Assembly: GCA_947500415.1 (NCBI GenBank)
Contig: CANMRT010000002.1
Location: 186,001-250,000, forward strand
DNA: 64,000 nt
Direction: 5' to 3'
Source: an uncultured Roseicyclus sp.
GTDB taxonomy: Bacteria; Pseudomonadota; Alphaproteobacteria; Rhodobacterales; Rhodobacteraceae
Shown here: piece after piece, positions 1 to 8,218 of the stretch
How the letters are laid out: every line of letters starts with the position of its first letter
Position numbering within the stretch: position 1 is the stretch's first letter
Translations under genes and position numbers: made by a program
The notes under the pieces: model-generated
Database searches by the model: none
What the model was told of the DNA's origin: nothing
The model's input: only the letters and a program-made list of their open reading frames with translations

Positions 1-1
1 T

Positions 2-139
2 CGAGTCTGGGGCAGGGACATCTATGTCGACAGCCGCACCGTCGATGTCCACGTGGGCCGATTGCGCAAAGCCTTGAAAGCCGGTGAGGCAGGCGATCCC
101 ATCCGCACAGTGCGCGGCGCAGGCTATGCGTTAGGTTAA
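2..139 (+). CDS. phoB: Response regulator C-terminal fragment, PhoB-like (partial)
   Basis: The first 46 codons are the end of a winged-helix DNA-binding domain of the OmpR/PhoB family, cut by the window edge. The recognition helix region reads TVDVHVGRLRKAL and the terminal hairpin reads IRTVRGAGYALG, then TAA. PhoB-type regulators bind direct-repeat promoter boxes after phosphorylation. The wording is closest to PhoB, the phosphate-starvation regulator, but the receiver domain is outside the window, so another OmpR-family member is possible. Its 3' end overlaps the convergent amidohydrolase gene by 9 bp. Confidence 0.75.
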   Translation, partial: RVWGRDIYVDSRTVDVHVGRLRKALKAGEAGDPIRTVRGAGYALG

Positions 140-1060
140 CGTCAGGCTGTAAGCTTTTGTTGCTGAATGGATAAACACGTCGTTACGTGCATTAATCGGT
201 ACTGCGTTCGCAATCTCTTCAATGCAATTCTGATACGGTTTCACAAGCTTCTCGACCGGATAATTGCTGCCCCACATCACGCGTTCCGAGCCGAAACTGA
301 CCATGATGTCGTCGATGTAAGGCTGAACAGCCGCCGCGCCAAATTTGTCCCAACCGCTGTCATACATGCCCCAGCCGCTGAGCTTGATCCATGTATTTGG
401 CCGTGCTGCCATCAGCGCAACCGCCTCCGTCCAAGCCTCATAACCCTCAGCGCGCTGATCGTAGGGACAAAGCGCATGGTCGATGATGACACGCAGGGCA
501 GGGGTCGCGGATAGCGTCTCCACCGCCAGTTCCGCCTGCTCAGGATACATCTGCAGGTCGAACGTCAGCCCGTCACCCTCCAACCGCTTCAACCCCTCAC
601 ACCATTGTTTTTCCTTCATAAAGTCGCGCGGCGCAAAGCTGAGATCAGGTCGATGGTCCAAGCGGCCAACGATCTGACGAATACCGCAGAACCCATTGAA
701 CGCCGCATGTCGCGCGAGCGTTTCTGCCAGATCGTCAGCGCTCAAATCCGACAATCCAACAATCTTAACCGCATGACCACACCGATCCGCCTCAGCCTGA
801 ACAAAAGCCGTCTCAGCGACCGGATCAGGTAGGGCGCCATCGGTCTGCACATGCACCGTGGCACGTGGCGAAACCTCAGCCTCCGCCAGAAACTCTTCCA
901 TCAGATAGTCGCGCTGAATCGGCGTCGGATCGCCAAACGGCTTGGGCGCACCAATGTCGCGCAGCCATACGTAACCGACGTCGTCTCCGCGGCTTTCAGG
1001 CGCCCAAACGTGGTGATGCGCGTCGATATAGCCGGAAGGGAGGAGGTCTTTCAGCGCCAT
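131..1060 (-). CDS. Amidohydrolase family protein (COG3618, lactonase-type)
   Basis: A 309-residue protein of the amidohydrolase-2 family, a TIM-barrel group that includes L-fuconolactonase, L-rhamnonolactonase and 2-pyrone-4,6-dicarboxylate lactonase. The N-terminal metal motif is IDAHHHVW (residues about 12-19). Further signatures are IIDHALCPYD in the middle, IKLSGWGMY, and a late MWGSNYPVE, where these enzymes carry the catalytic Asp; here the residue before YPVE is Asn, and the family varies at this place (GSDWP/GSNYP). The probable reaction is hydrolysis of a sugar lactone or similar ester; the substrate cannot be told. The upstream 107 bp is AT-rich and carries a 16-bp palindrome. It sits after prpE-ridA on the same strand but is probably a separate transcript. 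Confidence 0.8.
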   Translation of the reverse strand: MALKDLLPSGYIDAHHHVWAPESRGDDVGYVWLRDIGAPKPFGDPTPIQRDYLMEEFLAEAEVSPRATVHVQTDGALPDPVAETAFVQAEADRCGHAVKIVGLSDLSADDLAETLARHAAFNGFCGIRQIVGRLDHRPDLSFAPRDFMKEKQWCEGLKRLEGDGLTFDLQMYPEQAELAVETLSATPALRVIIDHALCPYDQRAEGYEAWTEAVALMAARPNTWIKLSGWGMYDSGWDKFGAAAVQPYIDDIMVSFGSERVMWGSNYPVEKLVKPYQNCIEEIANAVPINARNDVFIHSATKAYSLTLT

Positions 1061-1148
1061 GTCTCACATTCCATTTAGCCAGTAATCTTGATTATGTTAA
1101 ATATAGAGATAGTAGCGACTAACGTTACAAAGCAATGACTTAAGCCGT

Positions 1149-1164
1149 TGTGCACGCGTGCACA
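1149..1164. repeat. Perfect 16-bp palindrome TGTGCACGCGTGCACA after ridA
   Basis: A perfect inverted repeat that can also fold as a 6-bp hairpin with a CGCG loop. It begins 3 bp after the ridA stop codon and lies about 85 bp upstream of the amidohydrolase start. It could be an operator for the amidohydrolase promoter or a 3'-end hairpin of the ridA message. A 14/16 match lies at 44772-44787, again 3 bp after a stop codon. Confidence 0.6.
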
Positions 1165-1167
1165 GGC

Positions 1168-1509
1168 CTATGCCACGGCCGCTGTGACGATCATCTCCAC
1201 CTTCAACACGTCCCGCGCGAGCTTTGCTTCACCACAGGCGCGCGCCGGCGCATGACCTTCGGGCACCCAGGCGTTCCAGACTTCGTTCATTGCCGCGAAG
1301 TCCGCCATGTCCGCCAGCCAGATCGTCACCTGCAACATATGCTCGCGGCTCGATCCTGCTTGCTCCAGCAACGCATCCACACGGCGCAAGCACTCAACGG
1401 TCTGCTCGGTGATGTTAGCGCCCTCGCCCACCTGACCAGTCAGATACACGACGCCATTGTGCTTGACGATCTTCGACGACCGCACACCTGGTTCAATCCG
1501 CTCAATCAT
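1168..1509 (-). CDS. RidA/YjgF family protein
   Basis: A 113-residue member of the RidA (YjgF/YER057c/UK114) family, small trimeric proteins whose best-known activity is hydrolysis of reactive enamine/imine intermediates made by PLP enzymes. Seen: [13 protein letters not shown] near residue 18, the segment [19 protein letters not shown], and the C-terminal [12 protein letters not shown], where the Arg of the PAR motif anchors the substrate carboxylate. The start ATG overlaps the prpE stop (ATGA), so the two are translationally coupled. The pairing suggests a role linked to the CoA-ligase substrate, but this is inference. It may belong to a Rid subgroup without deaminase activity. Confidence 0.85.
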   Translation of the reverse strand: MIERIEPGVRSSKIVKHNGVVYLTGQVGEGANITEQTVECLRRVDALLEQAGSSREHMLQVTIWLADMADFAAMNEVWNAWVPEGHAPARACGEAKLARDVLKVEMIVTAAVA

Positions 1510-3407
1510 CCGACCAATCCCTTTGTCTTCAAGACATCCGCAATCTCATCCAGGATCGCCGGATCATCAATCGCCGCCGGCATCTTGTAGGCCTCGGCAT
1601 CCGCGATCTTCTGCATCGTCCCACGCAGAACTTTGCCAGAGCGTGTCTTCGGCAACCGCTGTACCGCCACAGCGGTCTTGAACGCAGCCACAGCACCAAT
1701 CTCAAACCGGACCATCTTTACCAGCTCGGCACAGATCTCATCCTCCGGCCGGTTCACACCCGCTTTGGTCACAAAGAACCCAAGCGGCATTTGGCCCTTA
1801 AGATCATCGGCCTTTCCAACAACTGCGCATTCCGCAACGTCCTTGTGATGTGCGAGAACCTCTTCCATCGCTCCAGTAGACAGCCTGTGGCCCGCCACGT
1901 TGATGATGTCGTCCGTGCGCGCCATGATGTGGAGATAACCGTCTTCATCTATGACACCGGCGTCGGACGTCGCATAATATCCTGGGAAATCATTGAGATA
2001 GCTAGATCTGAACCGATCTTCCGCGTTCCAAAGCGTTGGTAGGCAACTTGGCGGCAGTGGCAGTTTCACCACGATATTGCCGAGCGTTCCCGCCGGCACT
2101 GGGGCGCCGGAATCATCCAGAACCTGCATGTCGTAGCCCGGCATCGGCACACCCGGCGAGCCATGTTTCACAGGCAATTTCTCTACACCCATGGGCACCG
2201 CAGAAATCGCCCATCCGGTCTCTGTCTGCCACCAATGGTCGACTACGGGCACGCCCAAATGTTCCTCCGCCCATTGTAAAGTCGCAGGGTCCGAGCGTTC
2301 GCCCGCCAGGAACAGCGACCGCAGGCCGGAAAGGTCATAATCCTCCATCAATGCGGCTTCAGGGTCCTGCCCCCGGATCGCGCGGAAGGCTGTAGGCGCG
2401 GTGAACAGCACCCTCACATCATGCTCCGCGATCACACGCCAGAACGCGCCCGCATCGGGCGTACCGACCGGTTTGCCTTCATATACCACGCTCGTGCAGC
2501 CCGCGAGCAGCGGCGCGTAGCAAATGTAGGAATGACCAACGACCCATCCAACATCAGAGGCGGCCCAGAAAACCTCGCCCGGCCCGACGTCGTAGATATT
2601 CGCCATCGACCAATGCAGCGCCACCATGTGCCCACCGGTGTCGCGCACCACGCCCTTGGGCTGACCTGTCGTGCCAGAGGTGTAAAGGATGTAAGCCGGA
2701 TCCGTTGCGGCAACTTCTGCGCATTCCGCGCGACGTCCCTCGGCACGTGCAGCGGCCATGGCTTCGGCCCAGTCCAGATCGCGACCTTCCGTCAGTTCAC
2801 AAGGCTGAACCTCTCGCTGAAGGATCAAACATGCAGCAGGCTTTACTTGAGCAAAATCAATCGCTTCATTCAGCAAGCTCATGTAATCAATCACGCGTCC
2901 TGGCTCGATCCCGCAGGAGGCTGAGATCACGGCTTTTGCGCCCGCATCATCAATCCGTGTCGCCAGCTCTGGCGCGGCAAAACCACCAAATACAACAGAA
3001 TGAACCGCCCCAATCCGCGCACAGGCGAGCATTGCAATCACCGCCTCAGCCACCATCGGCATGTAGAGGATCACGCGATCCCCCTGCCCCACGCCCATAC
3101 CTTCCAGCACGGCACCAAGCGTGGCGACCTCATCGAGCAGCTCCGCATAGGTGATCTTGCGTTGCGTATCCGTCACTGGGCTGTCGTAGATCAGCGCAAG
3201 GCGGTCGCCATGACCGGCCTCCACGTGGCGGTCAACCGCATTCCAGCAAGTGTTGCACGTCGCATCCGAAAACCACCGCCCGTAAACACCTGCATCCGGG
3301 TCAAAGATCGTCTCAGGCGTTTTGATCCAATCCACGCCCTGCGCCGCCTCGGCCCAGAAAGCGTCAGGGTTCGCGGACCAGGCCGCGTAGGTGTCTTTGT
3401 AGCTCAT
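1506..3407 (-). CDS. prpE: Propionyl-CoA synthetase (propionate-CoA ligase)
   Basis: 633 residues, the usual length for PrpE/Acs-type AMP-forming ligases. It activates propionate with ATP and CoA. The adenylation P-loop reads [15 protein letters not shown], and the Arg-Asp-x-Gly-Gly-His that follows is typical of PrpE rather than Acs. The WWQTETGWA motif and the C-terminal [17 protein letters not shown], with the catalytic Lys of motif A10, are intact. The start at 3407 is chosen because [10 protein letters not shown] is the conserved N-terminus and AAGGGACAAGAC precedes it as ribosome binding site; in-frame codons further upstream lack homology. It overlaps ridA by 4 bp. The methylcitrate genes are not in the window. 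Confidence 0.92.
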   Translation of the reverse strand: MSYKDTYAAWSANPDAFWAEAAQGVDWIKTPETIFDPDAGVYGRWFSDATCNTCWNAVDRHVEAGHGDRLALIYDSPVTDTQRKITYAELLDEVATLGAVLEGMGVGQGDRVILYMPMVAEAVIAMLACARIGAVHSVVFGGFAAPELATRIDDAGAKAVISASCGIEPGRVIDYMSLLNEAIDFAQVKPAACLILQREVQPCELTEGRDLDWAEAMAAARAEGRRAECAEVAATDPAYILYTSGTTGQPKGVVRDTGGHMVALHWSMANIYDVGPGEVFWAASDVGWVVGHSYICYAPLLAGCTSVVYEGKPVGTPDAGAFWRVIAEHDVRVLFTAPTAFRAIRGQDPEAALMEDYDLSGLRSLFLAGERSDPATLQWAEEHLGVPVVDHWWQTETGWAISAVPMGVEKLPVKHGSPGVPMPGYDMQVLDDSGAPVPAGTLGNIVVKLPLPPSCLPTLWNAEDRFRSSYLNDFPGYYATSDAGVIDEDGYLHIMARTDDIINVAGHRLSTGAMEEVLAHHKDVAECAVVGKADDLKGQMPLGFFVTKAGVNRPEDEICAELVKMVRFEIGAVAAFKTAVAVQRLPKTRSGKVLRGTMQKIADAEAYKMPAAIDDPAILDEIADVLKTKGLVG

Positions 3408-3516
3408 GTCTTGTCCCTTCAGACGTCGCAACGGACGCGCTCCGTTCGGCATGTTGCAACTGCCGCGTGGGGCGGTCAATCTGCGTTACCGCTGACTGTG
3501 ACGAAAGGGCATTGCC

Positions 3517-3915
3517 GTGACGCTGACTACCACCGCCGCCGAAATGGTCGCCGCCGCCCGCGCGCGCATTGATGAGGTCGAGACAAAGGACCTGATCGCG
3601 CAGCTGGATGACCCTGATCTGGTCGTGGTCGATATCCGCGACATCCGTGAACGCCAACGTTCTGGATTCATCCCGGGCGCGGTCCACGCACCGCGCGGCA
3701 TGATCGAATTCTGGGTCGACCCGGAAAGCCCCTACCACAAGCCCGTCTTCGCGCAGTCCGGCAAGCGTTATGTCTTTCATTGCGCATCCGGCTGGCGCTC
3801 GGCCCTCACCGTCGCAACACTTCAAGACATGGGCTTTGACGCCGCCCATTTAAAAGAGGGTTTTTCGACCTGGGCTGACCAAGGCGGGCCGATCGAGCAC
3901 TCCGACAAAGATTAA
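3517..3915 (+). CDS. Rhodanese-like domain protein
   Basis: 132 residues consisting of a single rhodanese domain. The active-site loop is FHCASGWRSA (about residue 88), with Cys as the presumed persulfide carrier and Arg in the loop. The N-terminal part carries VVVDIRDIRERQ and the GAVHAPRG segment typical of the fold. It probably transfers sulfur from thiosulfate or a persulfide; the acceptor is unknown. It starts with GTG at 3517, preceded by GAAAGGGCA. It is divergent from prpE (109-bp spacer) and lies 59 bp upstream of aroQ. Confidence 0.85.
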   Translation: MTLTTTAAEMVAAARARIDEVETKDLIAQLDDPDLVVVDIRDIRERQRSGFIPGAVHAPRGMIEFWVDPESPYHKPVFAQSGKRYVFHCASGWRSALTVATLQDMGFDAAHLKEGFSTWADQGGPIEHSDKD

Positions 3916-3974
3916 CCACGCTTTGACGCAGGCCAGCACTTGAATATAGAGTGCCGCCAAAGGGATAGGACAAA

Positions 3975-4409
3975 ATGAAGTTTCTGGTGCTCAATGGCCC
4001 GAACCTCAACCTTCTGGGGGAGCGGGAGCCTGACATCTACGGGGCCGCGACGCTCGCAGATGTGGAGGCTGACTGCATGGCCTTGGCCCGTGACTTGGGC
4101 TGCGAAGTAGATTTTCGCCAATCGAACCACGAAGGTGGGATGGTCGACGCGCTTCACGATGTGCGCCATACCCACCAAGGCGTCATCATCAACGCCGGCG
4201 CCTATACCCATACCTCCATCGCGCTGCGTGACGCCATCAATGGGATCAACCTGCCCACGATCGAGCTGCACGTTTCAAACATCCACGCGCGCGAAGAATT
4301 TCGCCACCACTCCATGATTGCCGGGGCCTGCCTTGGCGTCATCGCGGGGCTTGGCACCTCAGGCTACGGCTTGGCTGTCCGCGCCCTTCACTCCCATCTC
4401 TCGAGCTGA
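3975..4409 (+). CDS. aroQ: Type II 3-dehydroquinate dehydratase
   Basis: 144 residues, full length for the dodecameric type II enzyme of the shikimate pathway, which dehydrates 3-dehydroquinate. Signatures: LNGPNLNLLGEREP at the N-terminus with the flexible-lid Arg, RQSNHEGGMVD, INAGAYTHTSIALRDA with the active-site Asn and His region, and IELHVSNIHAREEFRH. The ribosome binding site AAGGGATAGGACA precedes the ATG. It lies 13 bp before the LuxR gene and may be cotranscribed with it. Confidence 0.96.
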   Translation: MKFLVLNGPNLNLLGEREPDIYGAATLADVEADCMALARDLGCEVDFRQSNHEGGMVDALHDVRHTHQGVIINAGAYTHTSIALRDAINGINLPTIELHVSNIHAREEFRHHSMIAGACLGVIAGLGTSGYGLAVRALHSHLSS

Positions 4410-4422
4410 GGATCCCCCCTTC

Positions 4423-5226
4423 ATGAAACGCCTCCGCCCTTATCTGCAAATGACGACCGTCGAAGACCTGTGGACGCACCACACTCAAGTCTTGGCGTCC
4501 TACGGCTTTGACCGGGTGTTCTATGGCTTCAACGCCTTCCGGGGCGCGGGCCTTTACGACAATCCCGAAGATGCGCTGCTGCTGACCAATATGCCCACAG
4601 ATTATGTTGAGGCTTATGTCGACGGCGGCATGTTCCGCAACGGCGTGATGATGCGGTGGGCGATTGCCAACACCGGCGCTGCCTCCTGGCGCGACGTCTT
4701 CACTGCCATGGCCCATGAAGAGCCATCGCAGGGCGAGTTGGCCATGCGTGGCTTGAACGAAAAGCACGGGATCACGGCGGGCTATACCATCAGCTTCCCA
4801 ATGGCGATCAAGAACGCCAACGCGGGTATCGGCATGGCCGTCAAAAAAGGTATGGGCCAGGATGAGGCCGATGCGATCTGGGAAGAGCACGGTGCAGATA
4901 TCGAAACGATCTGCCATGTAGCCCACCTGTGCATCCTGCAATTGCCTGCCACTGGCCAGCGCAAGCTGCTGACTCCGCGCCAATCCGAAGTGCTGGAGCT
5001 TGTGGCCGACGGAAAAACCATGGCCGACATCGCCCTGCTGCTTGAACGCAACGTGGCCACAGTCGAAAAACACCTGCGCGGCGCACGCGATGCTTTGGGC
5101 GTTGAAACGACGGCTCAGGCGGTCCGAAAGGCCTCCATCCTCAACCAGATATTCCGTCTGGACGATAAGGAGGACAAGACCGCGCGCCTGCCTCATCTAA
5201 CCGGCTCTGTCGGCGACAGACGCTAA
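4423..5226 (+). CDS. LuxR-family regulator with autoinducer-binding-like domain (solo)
   Basis: 267 residues. The N-terminal part (about 15-170) matches the autoinducer-binding domain; the C-terminal part (about 190-250) is a LuxR helix-turn-helix with LTPRQSEVLELVADGKTM and VATVEKHLRGARDALG. No luxI-type synthase is nearby. In the ligand region, FRNGVMMRW stands where AHL receptors usually show Asp-Pro, so classical AHL binding is doubtful. The start at 4423 follows GAGGATCCCCCC weakly and removes an upstream extension that overlaps aroQ. An intrinsic terminator lies downstream at 5315-5336. Targets cannot be told. Confidence 0.85.
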   Translation: MKRLRPYLQMTTVEDLWTHHTQVLASYGFDRVFYGFNAFRGAGLYDNPEDALLLTNMPTDYVEAYVDGGMFRNGVMMRWAIANTGAASWRDVFTAMAHEEPSQGELAMRGLNEKHGITAGYTISFPMAIKNANAGIGMAVKKGMGQDEADAIWEEHGADIETICHVAHLCILQLPATGQRKLLTPRQSEVLELVADGKTMADIALLLERNVATVEKHLRGARDALGVETTAQAVRKASILNQIFRLDDKEDKTARLPHLTGSVGDRR

Positions 5227-5314
5227 GCGCGGCGGAATCACCGGCTGAATCAATTGCATCGCTCCTCGTTCCAAGGGGCTGATTTGGGTGATTTCGTTGT
5301 TTCAGACCCAAAAC

Positions 5315-5336
5315 CTGTCCTTTTAGACAGTTTTTT
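5315..5336 (+). terminator. Intrinsic terminator after the LuxR gene
   Basis: Stem CTGTC/GACAG (5315-5319 with 5326-5330), loop CTTTTA, followed by six T. It lies about 90 bp after the LuxR stop codon, and a 7-bp inverted repeat TTTGGGT/ACCCAAA lies just before it. Confidence 0.65.
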
Positions 5337-5419
5337 GACCATCGGGTAAGGATTTCCGCATCTATCTTGCGCGGGAGTGTTTTGGCATTCTGCAATCGTT
5401 CCGTGAGTGATGGCAATTA

Positions 5420-5681
5420 CGGCCAGGAACACCGGGCCTTGGTGGCGGCATTTTTCCGCCACCGGGTCCACCCAAAGGTCGCCCCTCGCGACCGGCGGGG
5501 CTCGAAGCGGGTGGTGTGTATTTATCAGCACCCGATATCCGCTTCGGGGAAACGGATCGGCCGCTGTCCCTCGGCCCATTCGACATTACGAACCGGCGCT
5601 CTTTGTCCCTTGTCCCTCGCGCCGGGTGTTCACTGAAGAAGCGGCGTTGCCTATGTCCCTGGGCGACGCCGTTTTCTGTTT
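5420..5681 (+). ncRNA. Candidate structured small RNA with four TGTCCCT loop motifs
   Basis: The plus strand shows successive perfect stems. GGTGGCGG/CCGCCACC is at 5441-5463. GGTCGC/GCGACC with loop CCCTC is at 5477-5493. CGAAGCGG/CCGCTTCG with an inner stem is at 5503-5546. GGCCG/CGGCC with loop CTGTCCCT is at 5559-5576. CCGGCGC/GCGCCGG, with a 19-nt loop holding TGTCCCT twice, is at 5593-5625. CGGCGTTGCC/GGCGACGCCG, with loop TATGTCCCTG, is at 5642-5671 and is followed by TTTTCTGTTT. The four motif copies start at 5565, 5604, 5611 and 5654, all unpaired. Loops with C-rich anti-Shine-Dalgarno sequence are typical of alphaproteobacterial trans-acting sRNAs. I do not see RNase P, tmRNA, SRP or 6S signatures. 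The 5' end is not defined. Confidence 0.6.
5642..5675 (+). terminator. Intrinsic terminator of the candidate RNA
   Basis: A 10-bp stem with one G-T pair and a 10-nt loop containing TGTCCCT, followed by TTTTCTGTTT. The T-rich side gives plus-strand direction. Confidence 0.7.
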
Positions 5682-5739
5682 GCGCCAGGCGGCACGCTTG
5701 CGCGCGATAAATAGACGGAAGCAGGACCAACTATGTGCC

Positions 5740-6339
5740 TTAGTTTGCGTCCCGTCTTTCGTAGATGCCTTCGATCAGGATGAAGTTACCGCCGTCACAT
5801 TGCCGGGCAATTTCTTCTAGATCATGAAAGCTCCGCCTGAATTCGTTCAGCGTCGATTGGTCTAAGGCTGACCCATACTGGCTACTGCCCAAGGGCGTTG
5901 GTGCAAGGTTTGTGAACCGCTCCAACAATCCTGTTTCCGCGATCTGTTCAAATTCAGCATCGTCGCGCAATGAAACCAGAAACTGAAACGATTCTGGAGT
6001 CCTCCAAGATCCGCCAACAACAAAACTGGTAAGAGAACATTCCGACTCAGCAACATCTGCACGAGCGTAGAATTCCACGTCGTTAGGTAGGGCTGGGCAA
6101 ACCCCATCCAAATTCACCACGCCGCCGTGGCCGGTACAGCTGGCATCATCGGTGTGGCCATATTCTGTGAGGATCTCCGCCGCCAACATGCTGCCCAAAA
6201 CGAAGTTCACGCGCCTGGCCACAAACCCTGAGTTCTGCAAGCCAAAAAAGATCGGGGAAGCGCCGAGAATTGGAACCACGATCAGGGCCGTTAGAAACAG
6301 CGGAAATAATTCATGCCTGACAAATGCTCTCAAATTCAT
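5740..6339 (-). CDS. Hypothetical protein, membrane-anchored
   Basis: 199 residues, not recognised. One hydrophobic segment near the N-terminus (LFPLFLTALIVVPILGASPIF, about residues 12-32) looks like a signal anchor. The remainder is soluble and acidic, with four Cys (in DASCTGHGG, VCPALP, ESECSLT and ARQCDGG) that could form two disulfides in the periplasm. The base composition is visibly less GC-rich than its neighbours, and no strong ribosome binding site precedes the ATG, so it may be recently acquired or poorly expressed. The gene runs convergent to the candidate RNA. Confidence 0.6.
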   Translation of the reverse strand: MNLRAFVRHELFPLFLTALIVVPILGASPIFFGLQNSGFVARRVNFVLGSMLAAEILTEYGHTDDASCTGHGGVVNLDGVCPALPNDVEFYARADVAESECSLTSFVVGGSWRTPESFQFLVSLRDDAEFEQIAETGLLERFTNLAPTPLGSSQYGSALDQSTLNEFRRSFHDLEEIARQCDGGNFILIEGIYERRDAN

Positions 6340-6366
6340 TGAGACTGGCTAACACAAAACGTCGAC

Positions 6367-6399
6367 AAAAATAGGGGCAGAGGATTTCTCCCCTGCCCC
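6367..6399 (-). terminator. Intrinsic terminator after tsf
   Basis: On the minus strand, GGGGCAGGGG pairs with CCTCTGCCCC around a short loop, followed by TATTTTTG. It lies 28 bp after the tsf stop and ends the rpsB-tsf transcript. Confidence 0.8.
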
Positions 6400-6426
6400 A
6401 TCACTGTCCATCACTTGTAGCTGAAT

Positions 6427-7302
6427 TTAGCCTTGAGCCGCTTTTGCGACCTCTTCTGCGAAGTTCTCTTCCTTCTTCTCGATGCCTTCACCCACTTCGA
6501 GGCGGACGAAGCCAAGGATCTCGGCACCGGCCTCTTTCGCCGCGTCGCCGACTGTCAGGTCAGGGTTCACAACGAAAGCCTGGTTCACCAGCGTGACCTC
6601 GGCCATGTACTTTTTCATGCGGCCCACAATCATTTTCTCGATGACCTGCTCGGGCTTGCCGCTTTCGCGCGCGATGTCCATCTGGACCTGCTTTTCCTTC
6701 TCGACCACGGCTGGGTCCAGATCAGCTTCGCTGAGCGACGCGGGGTTCACGGCGGCCACGTGCATCGCGACCTGCTTGGCGAATGCTTCATCGCCACCCT
6801 TGGTCGCTACCAAAACGCCGATCTTGCCCATGCCGTCAGCAGCCGCGTTGTGCACATAGGACACAACCTGATCGCCCGACAGTTTGGCCATGCGGCGTAC
6901 CGACATGTTCTCACCAATGGTGGCCACTTTCGCAGTCACGGTGTCGGCAACGGATTTGCCACCCATGTCAGCGGCCAGAAGCGCGTCAAGATCGTCGGCC
7001 TTCAGCGCGACGTCTGCGATGCCCGCAACCATCTCCTGAAACTCGGCGTTCTTGCCAACAAAGTCAGTTTCCGAGTTCACCTCAACGGCAACACCCATGC
7101 CACCGTCAACGGCGACGGCCACAAGGCCCTCAGCCGCCGTACGGCCGGATTTCTTGGCGGCTTTCGCCAGGCCTTTGGTGCGCAGCCAATCAACGGCGGC
7201 TTCCATGTCGCCATCGGTCTCGGTCAGCGCCTTCTTGGCGTCCATCATGCCTGCGCCGGTTGTGTCGCGCAGCTCTTTCACCATGCTTGCGGTGATAGCC
7301 AT
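6427..7302 (-). CDS. tsf: Elongation factor Ts
   Basis: 291 residues, usual length for EF-Ts, the nucleotide exchange factor that regenerates EF-Tu-GTP. The N-terminal UBA-like domain holds [19 protein letters not shown]. The core contains [12 protein letters not shown], the TDFV segment that contacts EF-Tu. The last part carries [16 protein letters not shown] and [17 protein letters not shown] strong CAGGAGATATGAC precedes the ATG. It follows rpsB with an 88-bp spacer containing a 9-bp hairpin, the common rpsB-tsf arrangement. Confidence 0.98.
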   Translation of the reverse strand: MAITASMVKELRDTTGAGMMDAKKALTETDGDMEAAVDWLRTKGLAKAAKKSGRTAAEGLVAVAVDGGMGVAVEVNSETDFVGKNAEFQEMVAGIADVALKADDLDALLAADMGGKSVADTVTAKVATIGENMSVRRMAKLSGDQVVSYVHNAAADGMGKIGVLVATKGGDEAFAKQVAMHVAAVNPASLSEADLDPAVVEKEKQVQMDIARESGKPEQVIEKMIVGRMKKYMAEVTLVNQAFVVNPDLTVGDAAKEAGAEILGFVRLEVGEGIEKKEENFAEEVAKAAQG

Positions 7303-7329
7303 GTCATATCTCCTGAAATGGGAAATGTC

Positions 7330-7363
7330 GGGTCGGGGCCCGTTTCAAACGTCTCCCCGACCC
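7330..7363 (-). promoter_or_regulatory. Hairpin in the rpsB-tsf spacer
   Basis: Perfect 9-bp stem GGGTCGGGG/CCCCGACCC with a 16-nt loop between rpsB and tsf. No T-run follows on the minus strand, so it is more likely an mRNA processing or attenuation element than a full terminator. Confidence 0.5.
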
Positions 7364-7390
7364 TCATGTCAGTCTTGTGTCGCGAAAGCC

Positions 7391-8218
7391 TTAGCTTTCT
7401 GCGGGCGTCTCGGCGGCGGCCTCTTCGGCGGGTGCCTCTGCTGCAGCTTCCTCGGCAGGCGCTTCAGTCAGCGCCTCTTCGACGGAGCCTTCTTCCAGCG
7501 CACCCAGATCGACACCAGCGGTTTCCATCTGTGTGGTCATCCCGTCAAGCGCCGCGCGGCTGATCAGATCGCAGTAAAGCGCGATTGCGCGGGCTGCGTC
7601 ATCGTTGCCGGGGATGATGTAATCGACACCATCGGGCGAGCAGTTGGTATCAACCACAGCCACAACCGGGATACCCAGCTTCTTGGCTTCGGCAATGGCA
7701 AGGTCTTCCTTGTTGACGTCGATCACGAAGATCAGGTCAGGCAGACCGCCCATTTCACGGATACCACCGAGCGAGGCCTGAAGCTTCGCCTGGTCACGTT
7801 CCATGCCAAGACGTTCCTTCTTGGTCAGACCTTCGAGCGAGCCGTCAGCCTGCTTTTCGTCGATCTCTTTCAGGCGGCTGATCGAGTTGGAAACGGTTTT
7901 CCAGTTCGTCAGCGTGCCACCCAGCCAGCGGTGGTTCATGTAGTACTGTGCGCAACGCTCGGCGGCATCGGCGATCGGCTTTTGAGCCTGACGCTTGGTG
8001 CCTACGAACAAGATGCGGCCACCCTTGGCGACGGTTTCTCGTACGGCGACAAGCGCCTGTTCGAGCATCGGATGCGTCTGCGTCAGGTCGAGGATGTGAA
8101 TGCCATTGCGGTCACCATAGATGAACTCGCCCATACGGGGGTTCCAACGTTGGGTCTGGTGGCCGAAGTGAACGCCAGCTTCAAGAAGCTGCCGCATGGA
8201 GAAATCAGGAAGCGCCAT
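7391..8218 (-). CDS. rpsB: 30S ribosomal protein S2
   Basis: 275 residues from the conserved start [19 protein letters not shown]. Signatures: [53 protein letters not shown], and [17 protein letters not shown]. The C-terminal tail is a low-complexity Ala-Glu-Pro run with a repeated AEEAAAE unit, common in Rhodobacteraceae S2. The start at 8218 has AAAAGGAAAAC in front; an in-frame extension upstream lacks homology. S2 binds late in 30S assembly and is generally autoregulated, which fits the structured leader. Confidence 0.98.
   Translation of the reverse strand: MALPDFSMRQLLEAGVHFGHQTQRWNPRMGEFIYGDRNGIHILDLTQTHPMLEQALVAVRETVAKGGRILFVGTKRQAQKPIADAAERCAQYYMNHRWLGGTLTNWKTVSNSISRLKEIDEKQADGSLEGLTKKERLGMERDQAKLQASLGGIREMGGLPDLIFVIDVNKEDLAIAEAKKLGIPVVAVVDTNCSPDGVDYIIPGNDDAARAIALYCDLISRAALDGMTTQMETAGVDLGALEEGSVEEALTEAPAEEAAAEAPAEEAAAETPAES

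Larger units (their letters stand above)
5227..5739. other. 513-bp gene-free region with hairpins and a candidate RNA gene
   Basis: No convincing coding sequence on either strand. From left to right: inverted repeat TTTGGGT/ACCCAAA (5283-5312), an intrinsic terminator for the LuxR gene (5315-5336), a possible -35 box TTGACC (5335-5340), and then a run of at least six GC-rich hairpins from 5441 to 5671 ending in an intrinsic terminator on the plus strand. See the ncRNA entry. Confidence 0.7.

Noticed and set aside
5441-5463. REP/BIME-type repeat hairpin
   Set aside because: The stem occurs once in the window, so there is no evidence of a repeat family.
5420-5681. RNase P RNA, tmRNA, SRP RNA or 6S RNA
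   Set aside because: None of the conserved cores (GAAAGTCC-type RNase P helix, tmRNA tag and T-arm, SRP GNAR domain, single long 6S rod) is visible; the hairpin chain is different.
6433-7563. 376-codon plus-strand frame opposite tsf and rpsB
   Set aside because: Antisense to two certain genes, with no ribosome binding site or recognisable domain.
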